A stretch of DNA of 63,035 bases, taken from Nitrospirota bacterium. GTDB lineage: Bacteria > Nitrospirota > Thermodesulfovibrionia > Thermodesulfovibrionales > Dissulfurispiraceae. Within the stretch, counting starts at the first letter, position 1, and each line of letters opens with the position of its first letter. Both the position numbers and the translations under genes were made by a program. Location: the NCBI GenBank assembly GCA_004321915.1, contig SCQE01000010.1, positions 1 to 63,035 of the forward strand, written 5' to 3'. The notes beneath the pieces are model-generated. The model made no database searches and was not told the origin of the DNA. It was given only the letters and a program-made list of their open reading frames with translations. Below, piece by piece: positions 1-7,955 of this stretch.

Positions 1-96
1 CGTTTTTGTCATTCTCCGACTTGATCGGGGAATCCAGTATTCTTTAAAAACAATACCTTCTGGATACCCGCCTTCGCGAGTATGACGGCAAAAACG
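1..96. repeat. dispersed palindromic element, copy 1
   Basis: Imperfect inverted repeat: the left end cgtttttgtcat is mirrored by atgacggcaaaaacg at the right end. Inner blocks of the type gtcattc..gggaatccag and ctggatacccgcc..gcgagtatgac recur at 32701-32830, 55163-55239 and 62926-63011. It is noncoding, and the rest of the gap to 161 holds no recognisable gene. Confidence 0.7.
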
Positions 97-161
97 ACCA
101 ATTCAATACTTTTGCAAGAGACTCATAATGATTGTTTTAATGAACTGAAAATCTTGCGGCT

Positions 162-542
162 TCACTTATGGCCAAATCGCTTAAAAACAATTTCCTGTTT
201 TATATAGTCAAGCACGGCTATAAAATCCATTTCCCCCGCGCTGTAAACACCGTCTAAGATATGTTTGTGGAAAGGGAAATTTGCAAGGTTTTTATAATGC
301 GGCGCAGTATCCCAGCGGACTATCAGCTTATTCGATGCGTCCATCCAATGGAATCTGTAATCGTGGTCATTTGTTGAAAATAACTCTCTGAAATCCAGCG
401 CAGAACCGTCTATGAAGATTATCCTTCCTTTCAATATGCCCATATCGGCAGAAACTATTTCAAAGGTTGAAGTGTCGGTTTGGATAAGCGGAGAAATTTC
501 TTTGAGCCTGCTGCGGACCCTGTTGAAATAAGACTGTATCAT
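162..542 (-). CDS. TumE-like (DUF6516) toxin of a type II TA pair
   Basis: A 126-residue protein that resembles the DUF6516/TumE toxin family in length and in its pattern of an N-terminal helix, a central beta-rich part with FHWMDASNKLIVRWD, and a FPFHKHI segment followed by a C-terminal helix. Such proteins are proposed RNA- or translation-targeting toxins paired with a small upstream antitoxin; the exact target is not known to me. Its ATG overlaps the stop codon of the upstream antitoxin gene by one base (TGATG), so the two are translationally coupled. The family call rests on recalled similarity and genetic arrangement, not on a search. Confidence 0.6.
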   Translation of the reverse strand: MIQSYFNRVRSRLKEISPLIQTDTSTFEIVSADMGILKGRIIFIDGSALDFRELFSTNDHDYRFHWMDASNKLIVRWDTAPHYKNLANFPFHKHILDGVYSAGEMDFIAVLDYIKQEIVFKRFGHK

Positions 543-814
543 CAGACTATAGCAGCTATTCGATTCAGCCTTTCCTTGACATGCTCGCAGGCCTTAGATG
601 CAAAAAGCCAATCAAACCATTCGCCGTCGTCTCCCAATGCGCCCGCGTTGAACTTCTGCAGGAACGCCTTAGTAGTCATCTTGTGTTTTTTTTCAAGACC
701 CTTTAGTTTCTTCCTGTATTCCAAAAGGCTGAGCTTCATGATATTCCTGTCAAGCTCAAGACTCTCTTTTACGATCAATGCGTCATCCCTGTCTATCTTT
801 AATGTTGTCGCCAT
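542..814 (-). CDS. TumA-like antitoxin
   Basis: A 90-residue, highly charged helical protein that starts at the ATG at 812-814, preceded by a good Shine-Dalgarno (AGGAGGT, reverse of 821-827). A longer in-frame opening exists upstream, but it runs through a terminator-containing repeat and has no ribosome site, so the short start is preferred. The sequence (opening MATTLKIDRDDALIV, ending in ERLNRIAAIV) fits the antitoxin partner commonly found immediately upstream of DUF6516/TumE toxins. It probably neutralises the 162-542 product and autoregulates the pair (inference from TA biology). Confidence 0.55.
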   Translation of the reverse strand: MATTLKIDRDDALIVKESLELDRNIMKLSLLEYRKKLKGLEKKHKMTTKAFLQKFNAGALGDDGEWFDWLFASKACEHVKERLNRIAAIV

Positions 815-876
815 AGCAAAACCTCCTGCGGTATTTTCCTGAGTCTTATCGTTGTTGTCTGCGGATTTCGCCCTTA

Positions 877-943
877 TTATACCACGACACAAAACTGGAT
901 TAAGCATATCAAAAAAGCCCTGCAGGGCGAATGCAGGGCCTTT
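877..943. repeat. 64-bp direct repeat, left copy
   Basis: Nearly identical to 1631-1697 (differences near 880, 919 and the last few bases). The two copies bracket the HigBA-type module. Each contains a minus-strand stem-loop followed by a T-run. Confidence 0.85.
911..939 (-). terminator. intrinsic terminator of the higBA operon
   Basis: On the minus strand, stem GCCCTGCA, loop TTCGCCC, stem TGCAGGGC, then six T. It sits 30 bases past the antitoxin stop codon. Confidence 0.8.
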
Positions 944-971
944 GTAGAAAGAAGAATGTTTAATGAATATT

Positions 972-1268
972 TCAGCGCGTCTTAGGAACAAGCCTTACCT
1001 GCAAATCGCAGTTCAGAGCATTAGCGACTTTTTTGAGCATCGAGATTGAAGCCTTGCCGTAATTCAGGGATTCAAGTCTTGAAATTGCCGTTGCCTTTGT
1101 TCCGACTTTTTCTGCAAGTTCTGCCTGCGTCAAATGCGCTTTAAGCCGCGCCTTCAGGATTTCTTCAGCTATCTGGAACTCGGCTTTAAGGGCATCGTAT
1201 TCCCTTTTCACCGCAGGGTCTTTAAGCCAGTTGTCCCTTAATCTTTTAAAATCTCTTAATTTAGCCAT
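972..1268 (-). CDS. higA: HigA-type XRE antitoxin
   Basis: A 98-residue protein with an N-terminal charged helix and an XRE/Cro helix-turn-helix at about residues 45-92 (LTQAELAEKVGTKATAISRLE). This is the usual layout of HigA antitoxins in which the toxin gene comes first. Its start overlaps the end of the toxin gene by 8 bases and is preceded by GGAGGTTTT. It is expected to bind the toxin and repress the operon; a perfect 14-bp palindrome just upstream of the toxin start (1600-1613) is a plausible operator. Confidence 0.8.
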   Translation of the reverse strand: MAKLRDFKRLRDNWLKDPAVKREYDALKAEFQIAEEILKARLKAHLTQAELAEKVGTKATAISRLESLNYGKASISMLKKVANALNCDLQVRLVPKTR

Positions 1269-1590
1269 TTAAAACCTCCTGCATCCTTTTTACTGCTATG
1301 CATAGCTCTCTTTTTGGTGTCTTCATTGTTTTCTTTATAAAGCCATGTAAGATAATAATCCGTTCCTCCGATGCCGTAAAATAAAAAACCCGCGCAATGC
1401 CGTCCTTTCCCTTTGCGCGGATTTCAAAAAGCTTTTTGTAACCGCTGACATGCTTTACATAAGGCTCTTTAACATTGAATGGGCCATATAACACAAGCAT
1501 ATCAACAATTCGTACAACCTTTGCCTTAATGTCAACTGGAATATTATTCAGCCACTCCTCAACGCGCTCGTCGTACTGAACTGCCCGCAT
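1261..1590 (-). CDS. higB: HigB-type (RelE superfamily, Gp49-like) toxin
   Basis: Starting at the ATG at 1588-1590, the product is 109 residues (MRAVQYDERVEEWLNN..). It has the phage Gp49-like/HigB pattern: a VEEWLNNIP helix, a VKHVSGYKKLFEIRAK core strand, FYFTASEERIIILHGFIKK, and a basic KTPKRE tail. The family cleaves mRNA on the ribosome. A start 18 codons further upstream is possible but would run across the operator palindrome. It is the first gene of a two-gene operon with the XRE antitoxin and is flanked by the 64-bp repeats. Confidence 0.8.
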   Translation of the reverse strand: MRAVQYDERVEEWLNNIPVDIKAKVVRIVDMLVLYGPFNVKEPYVKHVSGYKKLFEIRAKGKDGIARVFYFTASEERIIILHGFIKKTMKTPKRELCIAVKRMQEVLNG

Positions 1591-1599
1591 GTTAAATAA

Positions 1600-1613
1600 T
1601 AACAAATTTGTTA
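1600..1613. promoter_or_regulatory. palindromic operator candidate for higBA
   Basis: Perfect palindrome TAACAAATTTGTTA located 10 bases upstream of the toxin ATG. The position fits autoregulation by the XRE antitoxin; binding is inferred. Confidence 0.5.
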
Positions 1614-1630
1614 ATATGAATGCAATTAAA

Positions 1631-1697
1631 TTACACCACGACACAAAACTGGATTAAGCATATCAAAAAAGCTCTGCAGGGCGAATGCAGGGCTTTA
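1631..1697. repeat. 64-bp direct repeat, right copy
   Basis: Second copy of the 877-943 repeat. Recombination between the copies would delete 754 bp, exactly the HigBA module plus one repeat. Confidence 0.85.
1665..1693 (-). terminator. terminator of the TPS-linked operon
   Basis: Same stem-loop as at 911-939 with one mismatch in the stem, followed by six T on the minus strand. It lies about 60 bases past the stop of the 1756-2862 gene, the last gene of the leftward operon. Confidence 0.65.
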
Positions 1698-1755
1698 AAA
1701 GAAGCATGAAGGCACCTAAAATGCCTTTGACAAGCAGGAAAGCCTAGATCGCTTC

Positions 1756-2862
1756 TCACTCAAAGACCGGGTCCAACCACTGAAACTTTATTTCCCGGCC
1801 GTTCAACTTGAATTTATACCTGTATCCCCTTTTTTTCATAAGGCCTTTGATCTCTTCCAAGAGCGTGTCCGACTTTAGATTCGACCAATATGAAAGTACG
1901 CTGTCAGCCCCGCCTGATTTGTCTACCGAATGCCTCACGTATCCGCTGAGAGCAAGCAACTCTTCATGGACGGCAGACATGTCCGGGAAATTGATAAAGG
2001 CGAGCGTATATCTGAAGCCCTTGCCCCGGTCCAGCTCCGCCTGCATTTCCCCTACGATGTGCTTTGCAAGATCGGCTGAAGCATGGAAAACAACTTCAGC
2101 CGCCGCTGCGACTGCCGACCGTGCTATAGCAGCATCGTTCGTTCCTATCGAGTTAAACATTATATCCCGCTGGACTTCGCCGAGGAGGAAATTGTCCGAG
2201 ACCCTGACAGCGCTCATGATGAGCCTTGCCGGGCCGTCCTTCCTGATAAGGTTCAACTTTACAGTAACCATAAAATCGGCCTTGAATTTATTGTTGTTCT
2301 GTATGGCCTTTGCACGATCAAGCTTCCCCTGTATGTCTCTGTTTTTTACCCTCATCGTGGGCCAGTCAAGCACGTCGAAGCGGAATTTTTTGCCGAAGAC
2401 TTCGGATACTGTATGCACCAGAGGATCCGACAATTCTCCCCCTGCCTGCACAGACTCAATGTCGTCGTCAATACCGAAGACGAGCACCCTGGGATGGCCT
2501 GCCATCTTCATCAGGATTTCGAGGGTCTGAATATGGTCCAGCACAAGGTCTTTGTTCACATTGGCATCTATCCTGACGGTGAAACTGCCGTCGGGGTTCT
2601 TTGTTTCGCTTAGAATCCTGTAATCGCTTATGTAACCTTTTGCATGAGTGACGACATTGTCTCTTATTAAAACCGCGTTCTCGACAAGGGTGTCTGATCG
2701 CACTGCAACTCCGATGACGGTCTCGACAGCCAGTTGCAGGGAGTTGTTCAGCGCCTGATCACGATTGATGCCTTGTCCCACCGCCACAACAGCGTTGACG
2801 ACTGACGGTATGCCGAATAGCAAGAAAAGTGCAACTGTAAGGACCCTTATCTTATTTGTCAT
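1756..2862 (-). CDS. exported protein with FlgT-N/LPP20-like domain, TPS-operon member
   Basis: A 368-residue protein from the ATG at 2860-2862 (GAGG-type ribosome site upstream). Signal peptide at residues 1-24 (VLTVALFLLFGIPSVVNA). Residues ~25-115 have the pattern AVGQGINRDQALNNSLQLAVE..VENAVLI..GYISDYRILSE, which resembles the N-terminal domain of FlgT and LPP20-type envelope proteins. The C-terminal ~85 residues (RYTLAFINFPDMSAVHEELLALSGY..) are clearly paralogous to the C-terminus of the adjacent gene at 2945-3826. No enzymatic motif is seen. It is the last gene of the operon, so it is probably a periplasmic or envelope protein of the TPS locus; function unknown. Confidence 0.7.
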   Translation of the reverse strand: MTNKIRVLTVALFLLFGIPSVVNAVVAVGQGINRDQALNNSLQLAVETVIGVAVRSDTLVENAVLIRDNVVTHAKGYISDYRILSETKNPDGSFTVRIDANVNKDLVLDHIQTLEILMKMAGHPRVLVFGIDDDIESVQAGGELSDPLVHTVSEVFGKKFRFDVLDWPTMRVKNRDIQGKLDRAKAIQNNNKFKADFMVTVKLNLIRKDGPARLIMSAVRVSDNFLLGEVQRDIMFNSIGTNDAAIARSAVAAAAEVVFHASADLAKHIVGEMQAELDRGKGFRYTLAFINFPDMSAVHEELLALSGYVRHSVDKSGGADSVLSYWSNLKSDTLLEEIKGLMKKRGYRYKFKLNGREIKFQWLDPVFE

Positions 2863-2944
2863 AGCGCCTCGCTGTGCCGTTCGTTCAAGATGTGCGCTTC
2901 GGGCATTGCGCCTTACACGGAAAAATGCCCGAAGCTTTTCCTCA

Positions 2945-3826
2945 TTACCACTCGCTGTTCTGTTGTCTTCTTCGGTCTTTAATCTGGGCCAATTTCTTAA
3001 CAACGAATTCGGCGCCGGAAAAGGAAACATTGCCCTGCATGTTCAGCTTGTCCATGGCCTTGACCAAATTGCTTCTCAGCTTGGCCGAATCTATGCTGGA
3101 CTTGTACCAGAACTCATAATGTGTGCCTGTATTGGTCGCATTGCTTTTAGGGCGGTGGGTATCATACCCCGAAAACATCTTCAGATAATCCTCAACGGAG
3201 GCCATCTCGCTGTCACTGAAGTTATCGAATATAAGAGTGTACTCGACCACCCTTCCGCCTCTTGCGTCATGCAGCGAGGCGAGTCTGCCCTTGAGGTTCA
3301 GGCCTACTTCCGAGGCGACGATCTTGGCGAGCTTGCCCGCGCCTTCAAGTATATCGTCACGGGTATATGGACGATTGAGCGGCTGGGATTTTTGAGGCTC
3401 ATTTTCAAATGTGCCCAGCTTTGACCCTGTATTGACCTCCAGCAGACGGCCCTCTATTCTTACGGCTACCCTCGCCGTCGTGGCGTCTACATCCACACGC
3501 GGATAAATGGAAAAAATCACCAGCACGTCAACCCCGGCATCTTTTGCAATGATGATCAATTCCTCGTCATTACGCCGCACACGGCCCTGCTCATGGGTTT
3601 TGTGGGTCAATGCCGTTTCATCTTTGACATCGAACCCCTCTTCGATAAGCTTGTTGGATATCTCTTCCATCACCCGTTTAAACACCCGGCTTCCCCTCGG
3701 TATCGTGTCTTGGTCAACATCCTCGCCCGCGAGCATTACACGCGGCAGATCGGCAGCTGTGGCATAGTCCGTAAAACAAAAGGCAAAAACTACCAGTACC
3801 GCAAATAAAAGAAACATCTTTTTCAT
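2945..3826 (-). CDS. exported protein, paralogous C-terminal domain with downstream gene
   Basis: A 293-residue protein with a clear signal peptide (MKKMFLLFAVLVVFAFCFTDYATA). Residues ~27-170 resemble CsgG/LpoB-like nucleotide-fold envelope proteins in style (RVMEEISNKLIEEGFDV, then VDVLVIFSIYPRV); this is a weak recall. Residues ~195-280 (YTLIFDNFSDSEMASVEDYLKMFSGYDTH..) match the C-terminal domain of the neighbouring 1756-2862 product. It lies 26 bases after the preceding gene and belongs to the same leftward operon. A role in surface assembly with the TpsA exoprotein is inferred only from position. Confidence 0.7.
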   Translation of the reverse strand: MKKMFLLFAVLVVFAFCFTDYATAADLPRVMLAGEDVDQDTIPRGSRVFKRVMEEISNKLIEEGFDVKDETALTHKTHEQGRVRRNDEELIIIAKDAGVDVLVIFSIYPRVDVDATTARVAVRIEGRLLEVNTGSKLGTFENEPQKSQPLNRPYTRDDILEGAGKLAKIVASEVGLNLKGRLASLHDARGGRVVEYTLIFDNFSDSEMASVEDYLKMFSGYDTHRPKSNATNTGTHYEFWYKSSIDSAKLRSNLVKAMDKLNMQGNVSFSGAEFVVKKLAQIKDRRRQQNSEW

Positions 3827-3852
3827 CTTTACTCCCTCCCTGTGTTTAATGA

Positions 3853-5112
3853 TCAGAATGTTTGCTTCTTAAACAATTTCTCATCCGTAAGGCAATCGAA
3901 ATCCTTGTTAGGCGCGATAACTAAATAGTCGCCTATTTCATCAAACTCGAATTTCATGTCGTACTTGTTCAGATACTCTGCAAGCTCAAATTTGTTGGTA
4001 ATGTTGTTCGATACCAAGACATAGCGCTCAATCTTTCCGACTTTAGGAGTTGCATATCTGCCTGCTGTCCTGTCAAATTTGCTGCCGGCATTCTGCAACT
4101 GCCTAGTAACTTTTCCTGCCCAGCCAAAATCACTCTTGTCATAACAAATGGCAACCTTGAGTTCATTTACACTTTTTTCAGACCATTTTTTAAGGAGGTT
4201 GTCGAGGATGGAATGAAGCACAATTATGCGGCCGGCCGAAGCAATGATTTGTACAGAGAGCTTTTCGGAATCTTTGGCTGCAATCATACCCGAGGGCTCG
4301 GATACCGTAACGAGCGGTTCAAGTTCGCCGCCTTTGATTTTTTTCAATGAGCCTGAAATCGTCGCCTCGCCTTTGAGCCAACCTGTACGATCATTCTTGC
4401 GTATTTTGTATACATCCACGAAGGCCACAAAAACATACTTAACGCTGGGGTTTTCGAGGAGAATGGATTTCCCCTGAAGTCCTGCATCCCTCAGAAGATT
4501 GTCAATGCTTTGATCAATATCCATCTGACTGCTGCCCGGACCGTTTTTTGACAACGTATAAAGCAAATCTTTTAGTTGCTTGTTCTCGCCGATCTGAAAC
4601 CTCAATTCTGTCAGTTCCTTCTCGACCTTAGTGTTTAACTGCATAGCAATCGTTTCATACATATCTGTTGGGAATGATTTGTCAGAACTGTGGACAAAAC
4701 AGGCGACAAATATTTTGGAATTTGTGGTTTTACCGACAGCGTTTCGGACTTGAGCCGAAACAAACTCGAATATGCGGCTGCCGCTGAACTTCATATTGCC
4801 GAAGTACCTGAAGCTGTCGTCTCGCAGCTTGCCCTTTTCAACGCCGTATTCGCTCCCATATTTAAGCGGATGCGTAATGACCTCCTGCCCGACAGCCGAG
4901 TCGGGAGAGATCGAGAGGTCTGTCAATGTTGCTCTTGCAGCGGCATCGTAGAACTTTTTGGCAGCGTCCTCTTTATTCTGTCCACTCCCTTCTATATCCA
5001 TGACAATAATGTCCCTAATGAACGATGACTCAGCAAAAGACCCGGTCGGCATCGCGAATCCCAAGATGAAAACTGTCAAAACACTGAATATAAATCTGAT
5101 TTGCCGATCCAT
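3853..5112 (-). CDS. exported protein of unknown function
   Basis: A 419-residue protein with a signal peptide (FIFSVLTVFILGFAMPTGSFA). Residues ~30-130 carry a repeated alpha/beta pattern beginning IRDIIVMDIEGSGQNKEDAAKKFYDAAARA, the style of LPP20/CsgG-like envelope proteins whose N-terminus counts on AAxKAxxDAAxRA helices. The rest is not recognised. It is 12 bases from the upstream gene stop and 26 from the next start, firmly inside the operon. Function unknown. Confidence 0.65.
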   Translation of the reverse strand: MDRQIRFIFSVLTVFILGFAMPTGSFAESSFIRDIIVMDIEGSGQNKEDAAKKFYDAAARATLTDLSISPDSAVGQEVITHPLKYGSEYGVEKGKLRDDSFRYFGNMKFSGSRIFEFVSAQVRNAVGKTTNSKIFVACFVHSSDKSFPTDMYETIAMQLNTKVEKELTELRFQIGENKQLKDLLYTLSKNGPGSSQMDIDQSIDNLLRDAGLQGKSILLENPSVKYVFVAFVDVYKIRKNDRTGWLKGEATISGSLKKIKGGELEPLVTVSEPSGMIAAKDSEKLSVQIIASAGRIIVLHSILDNLLKKWSEKSVNELKVAICYDKSDFGWAGKVTRQLQNAGSKFDRTAGRYATPKVGKIERYVLVSNNITNKFELAEYLNKYDMKFEFDEIGDYLVIAPNKDFDCLTDEKLFKKQTF

Positions 5113-5124
5113 GAAATCTCCGTC

Positions 5125-6489
5125 TTAGGGGTGCTCCATAATGATAGTAGACGCGATTTTTTGCAGGTCGTATGTGTCTGATAACTTGCCCGGCCCGTCA
5201 ACGATTGCATTTACCACTGTATTCAGTAGAATGACCTCATAGTAATTGCTTTCGCCTGTGCTCTTTTTGTACCCCTCTATTTTTTCCACGGCAATCAGGG
5301 ACAACCCTTTTTTGTTTCTCTCGTCCAAATACTCCTTTTGTACCGGGCTGCTTGTCTTGAGCATGAACTTTATCCCGGCTCCGTAGAGTCTGACGTACTT
5401 GAGTTCGTTTTCAGCGGTCATACTGCTCTCTGTCTTGATAAAGCCTTTGATAACATAGTTGGATTCGGGGACATACATGTAAGGGAACCCATATGTTCCG
5501 TCCCCAAGATCTTTAAGCGCTTTATATTCAGGTTTAAATTCCACGTCTTTGACACAGGGCAATTTAGACCGGTTCTGTTCTAATGATTCGCGCACCGCCT
5601 CTTGGAGCGTAGCTTCGAGCATCTTCTTCGACTCTGCTTTTACGAGCGGCGGCAATATCGGAGCTTCAGAAGCAAACCTGCTTGCGGCCATATACGTCGA
5701 GAGATAAATAAAATCCTCCCTGTTCCGCTCGCTTTTGATGAGGCTGTTGTCATTGGCCTTTGAAAATGCCGTTTCGACTCTGAAGCCACTTTTTAAGTAA
5801 TATTTGTCGTTGTAAATACCGCGGACAAAATTTGGGTCATTCATCACCATGTCGAGGGATTTAAGAAGCGCCTCCTTTAAAGCCCCGCTGTTTGCAGAGG
5901 CCATGTCCCCGTACGCTTTTTCCAGCCTCTGTTTTTTGTTGTCACCCGGCAATATTTCGAGTGACTTTTGCAGCGGGACAATGAAATTGCGGCTGTAGAC
6001 GAGGTTCATGGTGTTAAGCTTCATGCTGTAAAACGAGACGACTACATAAGCCGAAATCTTGTGTACGTTATGCCCAATCTCCCCCTCAAAGCATAAAACA
6101 TCGTCGATACTAAAAAAAGCCATTCGCATGTCTCTCAGGATAACGTCACAATTATTAGTTTCATTGGAAATTACCCTGAGCCGGAAGTCATCGCTTCGAT
6201 TGTTCGTCGGCTTTTTTGTGTCCTCGAATTTGTTGAACCTTTCATCGAGCGTCTGCTCAAGTTGCTTGAATTCCTCGCTGTTTTTATTGACAAGCGCGTT
6301 CATGACTATTGCGCTGTGGCGGTGCTGTTCGTCATCTGGTATCTGCGAGGCGTAAAGCCCGCCGAACATGATCGACCGTTGCGGCTGATCGGCCGATGCC
6401 GTCCCCGACACGACTATAAACATGGAGACAGCCGCCAATAGATACATCAATCGCGCCCTATTGCTCAGCCCGGCATAATACCGTCTCAT
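5125..6489 (-). CDS. exported protein of unknown function
   Basis: A 454-residue protein with a signal peptide following a basic start (MRRYYAGLSNRARLMYLLAAVSM..). No family is recognised; the mature part is mixed alpha/beta with long charged helices (EEFKQLEQTLDERFNKFED). Its ATG overlaps the stop of the upstream lipoprotein gene (ATGA), so the two are co-translated. Probably periplasmic or surface associated. Confidence 0.65.
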   Translation of the reverse strand: MRRYYAGLSNRARLMYLLAAVSMFIVVSGTASADQPQRSIMFGGLYASQIPDDEQHRHSAIVMNALVNKNSEEFKQLEQTLDERFNKFEDTKKPTNNRSDDFRLRVISNETNNCDVILRDMRMAFFSIDDVLCFEGEIGHNVHKISAYVVVSFYSMKLNTMNLVYSRNFIVPLQKSLEILPGDNKKQRLEKAYGDMASANSGALKEALLKSLDMVMNDPNFVRGIYNDKYYLKSGFRVETAFSKANDNSLIKSERNREDFIYLSTYMAASRFASEAPILPPLVKAESKKMLEATLQEAVRESLEQNRSKLPCVKDVEFKPEYKALKDLGDGTYGFPYMYVPESNYVIKGFIKTESSMTAENELKYVRLYGAGIKFMLKTSSPVQKEYLDERNKKGLSLIAVEKIEGYKKSTGESNYYEVILLNTVVNAIVDGPGKLSDTYDLQKIASTIIMEHP

Positions 6490-6839
6490 TTACACCACTC
6501 CCTTTTTGTTAACGCCTTGATTCCTTCCACGCCCTTTTTCAAATCGATTTTTTTATTTTCTTGAAGATCAGTCTTGGAGTTAGTTGCAGAGGCCTCATTT
6601 TTAGGCTCCGTCGTTGTTTTGTCATTACCGACCGCCTTTGCCTTGCTCTCATCAGCGTCAAGCGCGGCCTTTTCCTGTTTGGCTTCGCTCCCGGCCTCGT
6701 TCATCTCTTTTTTTGATTCGGTCGATGCCTTTGACACGTCCCCCATGGTCTCCGACGCCTGTGTTGCCGTTCTCGGCGCACATCCGGCTGCGATAAAGAG
6801 GACCAGAAGCAGTACTGTAAACATGTTTTTCGTATTCAT
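6486..6839 (-). CDS. small lipoprotein with Lys/Glu/Ala-rich body
   Basis: A 117-residue protein with a lipobox (LFIAAGC, Cys at residue 20), so it should be lipidated and anchored in the membrane. The mature part is low complexity, rich in Ala, Lys, Glu and Ser, and looks like an extended or coiled segment rather than an enzyme. It overlaps the next gene by ATGA. It could be a tether or scaffold for the other exported proteins of the operon (inference). Confidence 0.65.
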   Translation of the reverse strand: MNTKNMFTVLLLVLFIAAGCAPRTATQASETMGDVSKASTESKKEMNEAGSEAKQEKAALDADESKAKAVGNDKTTTEPKNEASATNSKTDLQENKKIDLKKGVEGIKALTKREWCK

Positions 6840-6862
6840 CTCTCCCTCCGATATTCAATTGT

Positions 6863-7903
6863 TTAGTCAACCCTGTCGTCTATGCTTGCCATAGAGGCAG
6901 TGAGAATATTTAAGCCCTTCTCTATGGGCTTTGCGGATTCCTTCATCAGATCGGCATGAAGGTTCTTGCGCGTTGTCCCCATCTTGGCGAGGCTTTTAAT
7001 GGTTTTGCCGGTATAGTCACGGCCCTTCTTGATGTTTTTGAGGGTAGCTGTCCCAATAGGGACGATCTCCGTCGATTTTGCATCTATAAAATCGTAGTCG
7101 TCTTTATACGCCGAAAGAACCTTTGTTAGTTGGGTTATATCTTCCCCGACCTGTTTAAGCTTTGGGACAAGTTCGCCTGCCTTAAAAGGATTTTTGCTCA
7201 ATTCCTGAATTTGTTCTTTGAGCGCTTTTCCCTGAAGGGCCAAGGCGGCAACCATCTTGACAGATTCAAGGGCCACATCTTTACCCTGAGATTTAAAAAT
7301 CTTTATGCTGTCGTCAATATTCTTTTTTGCAGTATCGGCACTTTTTTTATTTATATCGTACAAAACAGCGGCGCTCTCAAAGGCATATAGTATCCCGTCG
7401 ATATGCCCTTTGGTCATGTCCTTAGCGTCGAGTTTGCTTTTGGTCAGATTTTCCAGTTCCTCTGTTGACGAAGCAACTATTTCCCGACTGAGTTTGGCCT
7501 TGTCGCTCATAGTGCTCGCCGTGTCGAATTTGGCTTCTTGCAGAGTGCTGATCATGTCGTAGAAGTGTTTTTTTGAATTCTGCGCGCTCGATGCGCATTT
7601 TATAGATTGGCTCTGAAAGTCTACTGCTGCAATGACAAATATATTGGACGTAATGGCCTCGGAGAGGGCCTTGTCCATCTTTTTCCTTAGCGCAAGGCTC
7701 TTCTTCTTCAAGTTTTTTGCCATGTCGATCTGCTTCAAGGCATCGGCAAGCGCTTCTTCGGGTTTCTTTGGAGGTGCGCTGTTCGCTTTTTCCTCCTTCT
7801 TGTCTTTTCCAAACCCCGGAATCGGCAGGTCAAAGGCAAACGAGCATGTGGCCGATAGAAAAACAATCAAGACGGTAATCGCTAAACTTCTTTTTGGACT
7901 CAT
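6863..7903 (-). CDS. exported helical protein, first accessory gene after tpsA
   Basis: A 346-residue protein starting at the ATG at 7901-7903 with GGAGG 6 bases upstream; the opening further upstream overlaps the tpsA coding end and is rejected as the start. Signal peptide (LAITVLIVFLSATCSFA). The mature protein is almost entirely alpha-helical and Lys/Ala rich (for example KKKSLALRKKMDKALSEAI), suggesting a long helical bundle or coiled coil. No family recognised. It lies 52 bases after the tpsA stop, so it is probably cotranscribed with it. Confidence 0.65.
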   Translation of the reverse strand: MSPKRSLAITVLIVFLSATCSFAFDLPIPGFGKDKKEEKANSAPPKKPEEALADALKQIDMAKNLKKKSLALRKKMDKALSEAITSNIFVIAAVDFQSQSIKCASSAQNSKKHFYDMISTLQEAKFDTASTMSDKAKLSREIVASSTEELENLTKSKLDAKDMTKGHIDGILYAFESAAVLYDINKKSADTAKKNIDDSIKIFKSQGKDVALESVKMVAALALQGKALKEQIQELSKNPFKAGELVPKLKQVGEDITQLTKVLSAYKDDYDFIDAKSTEIVPIGTATLKNIKKGRDYTGKTIKSLAKMGTTRKNLHADLMKESAKPIEKGLNILTASMASIDDRVD

Positions 7904-7955
7904 TACGTTCCTCCCTAACAAAGTTTGAATTTTATTTTCGTCCCCTGCTATCCAG

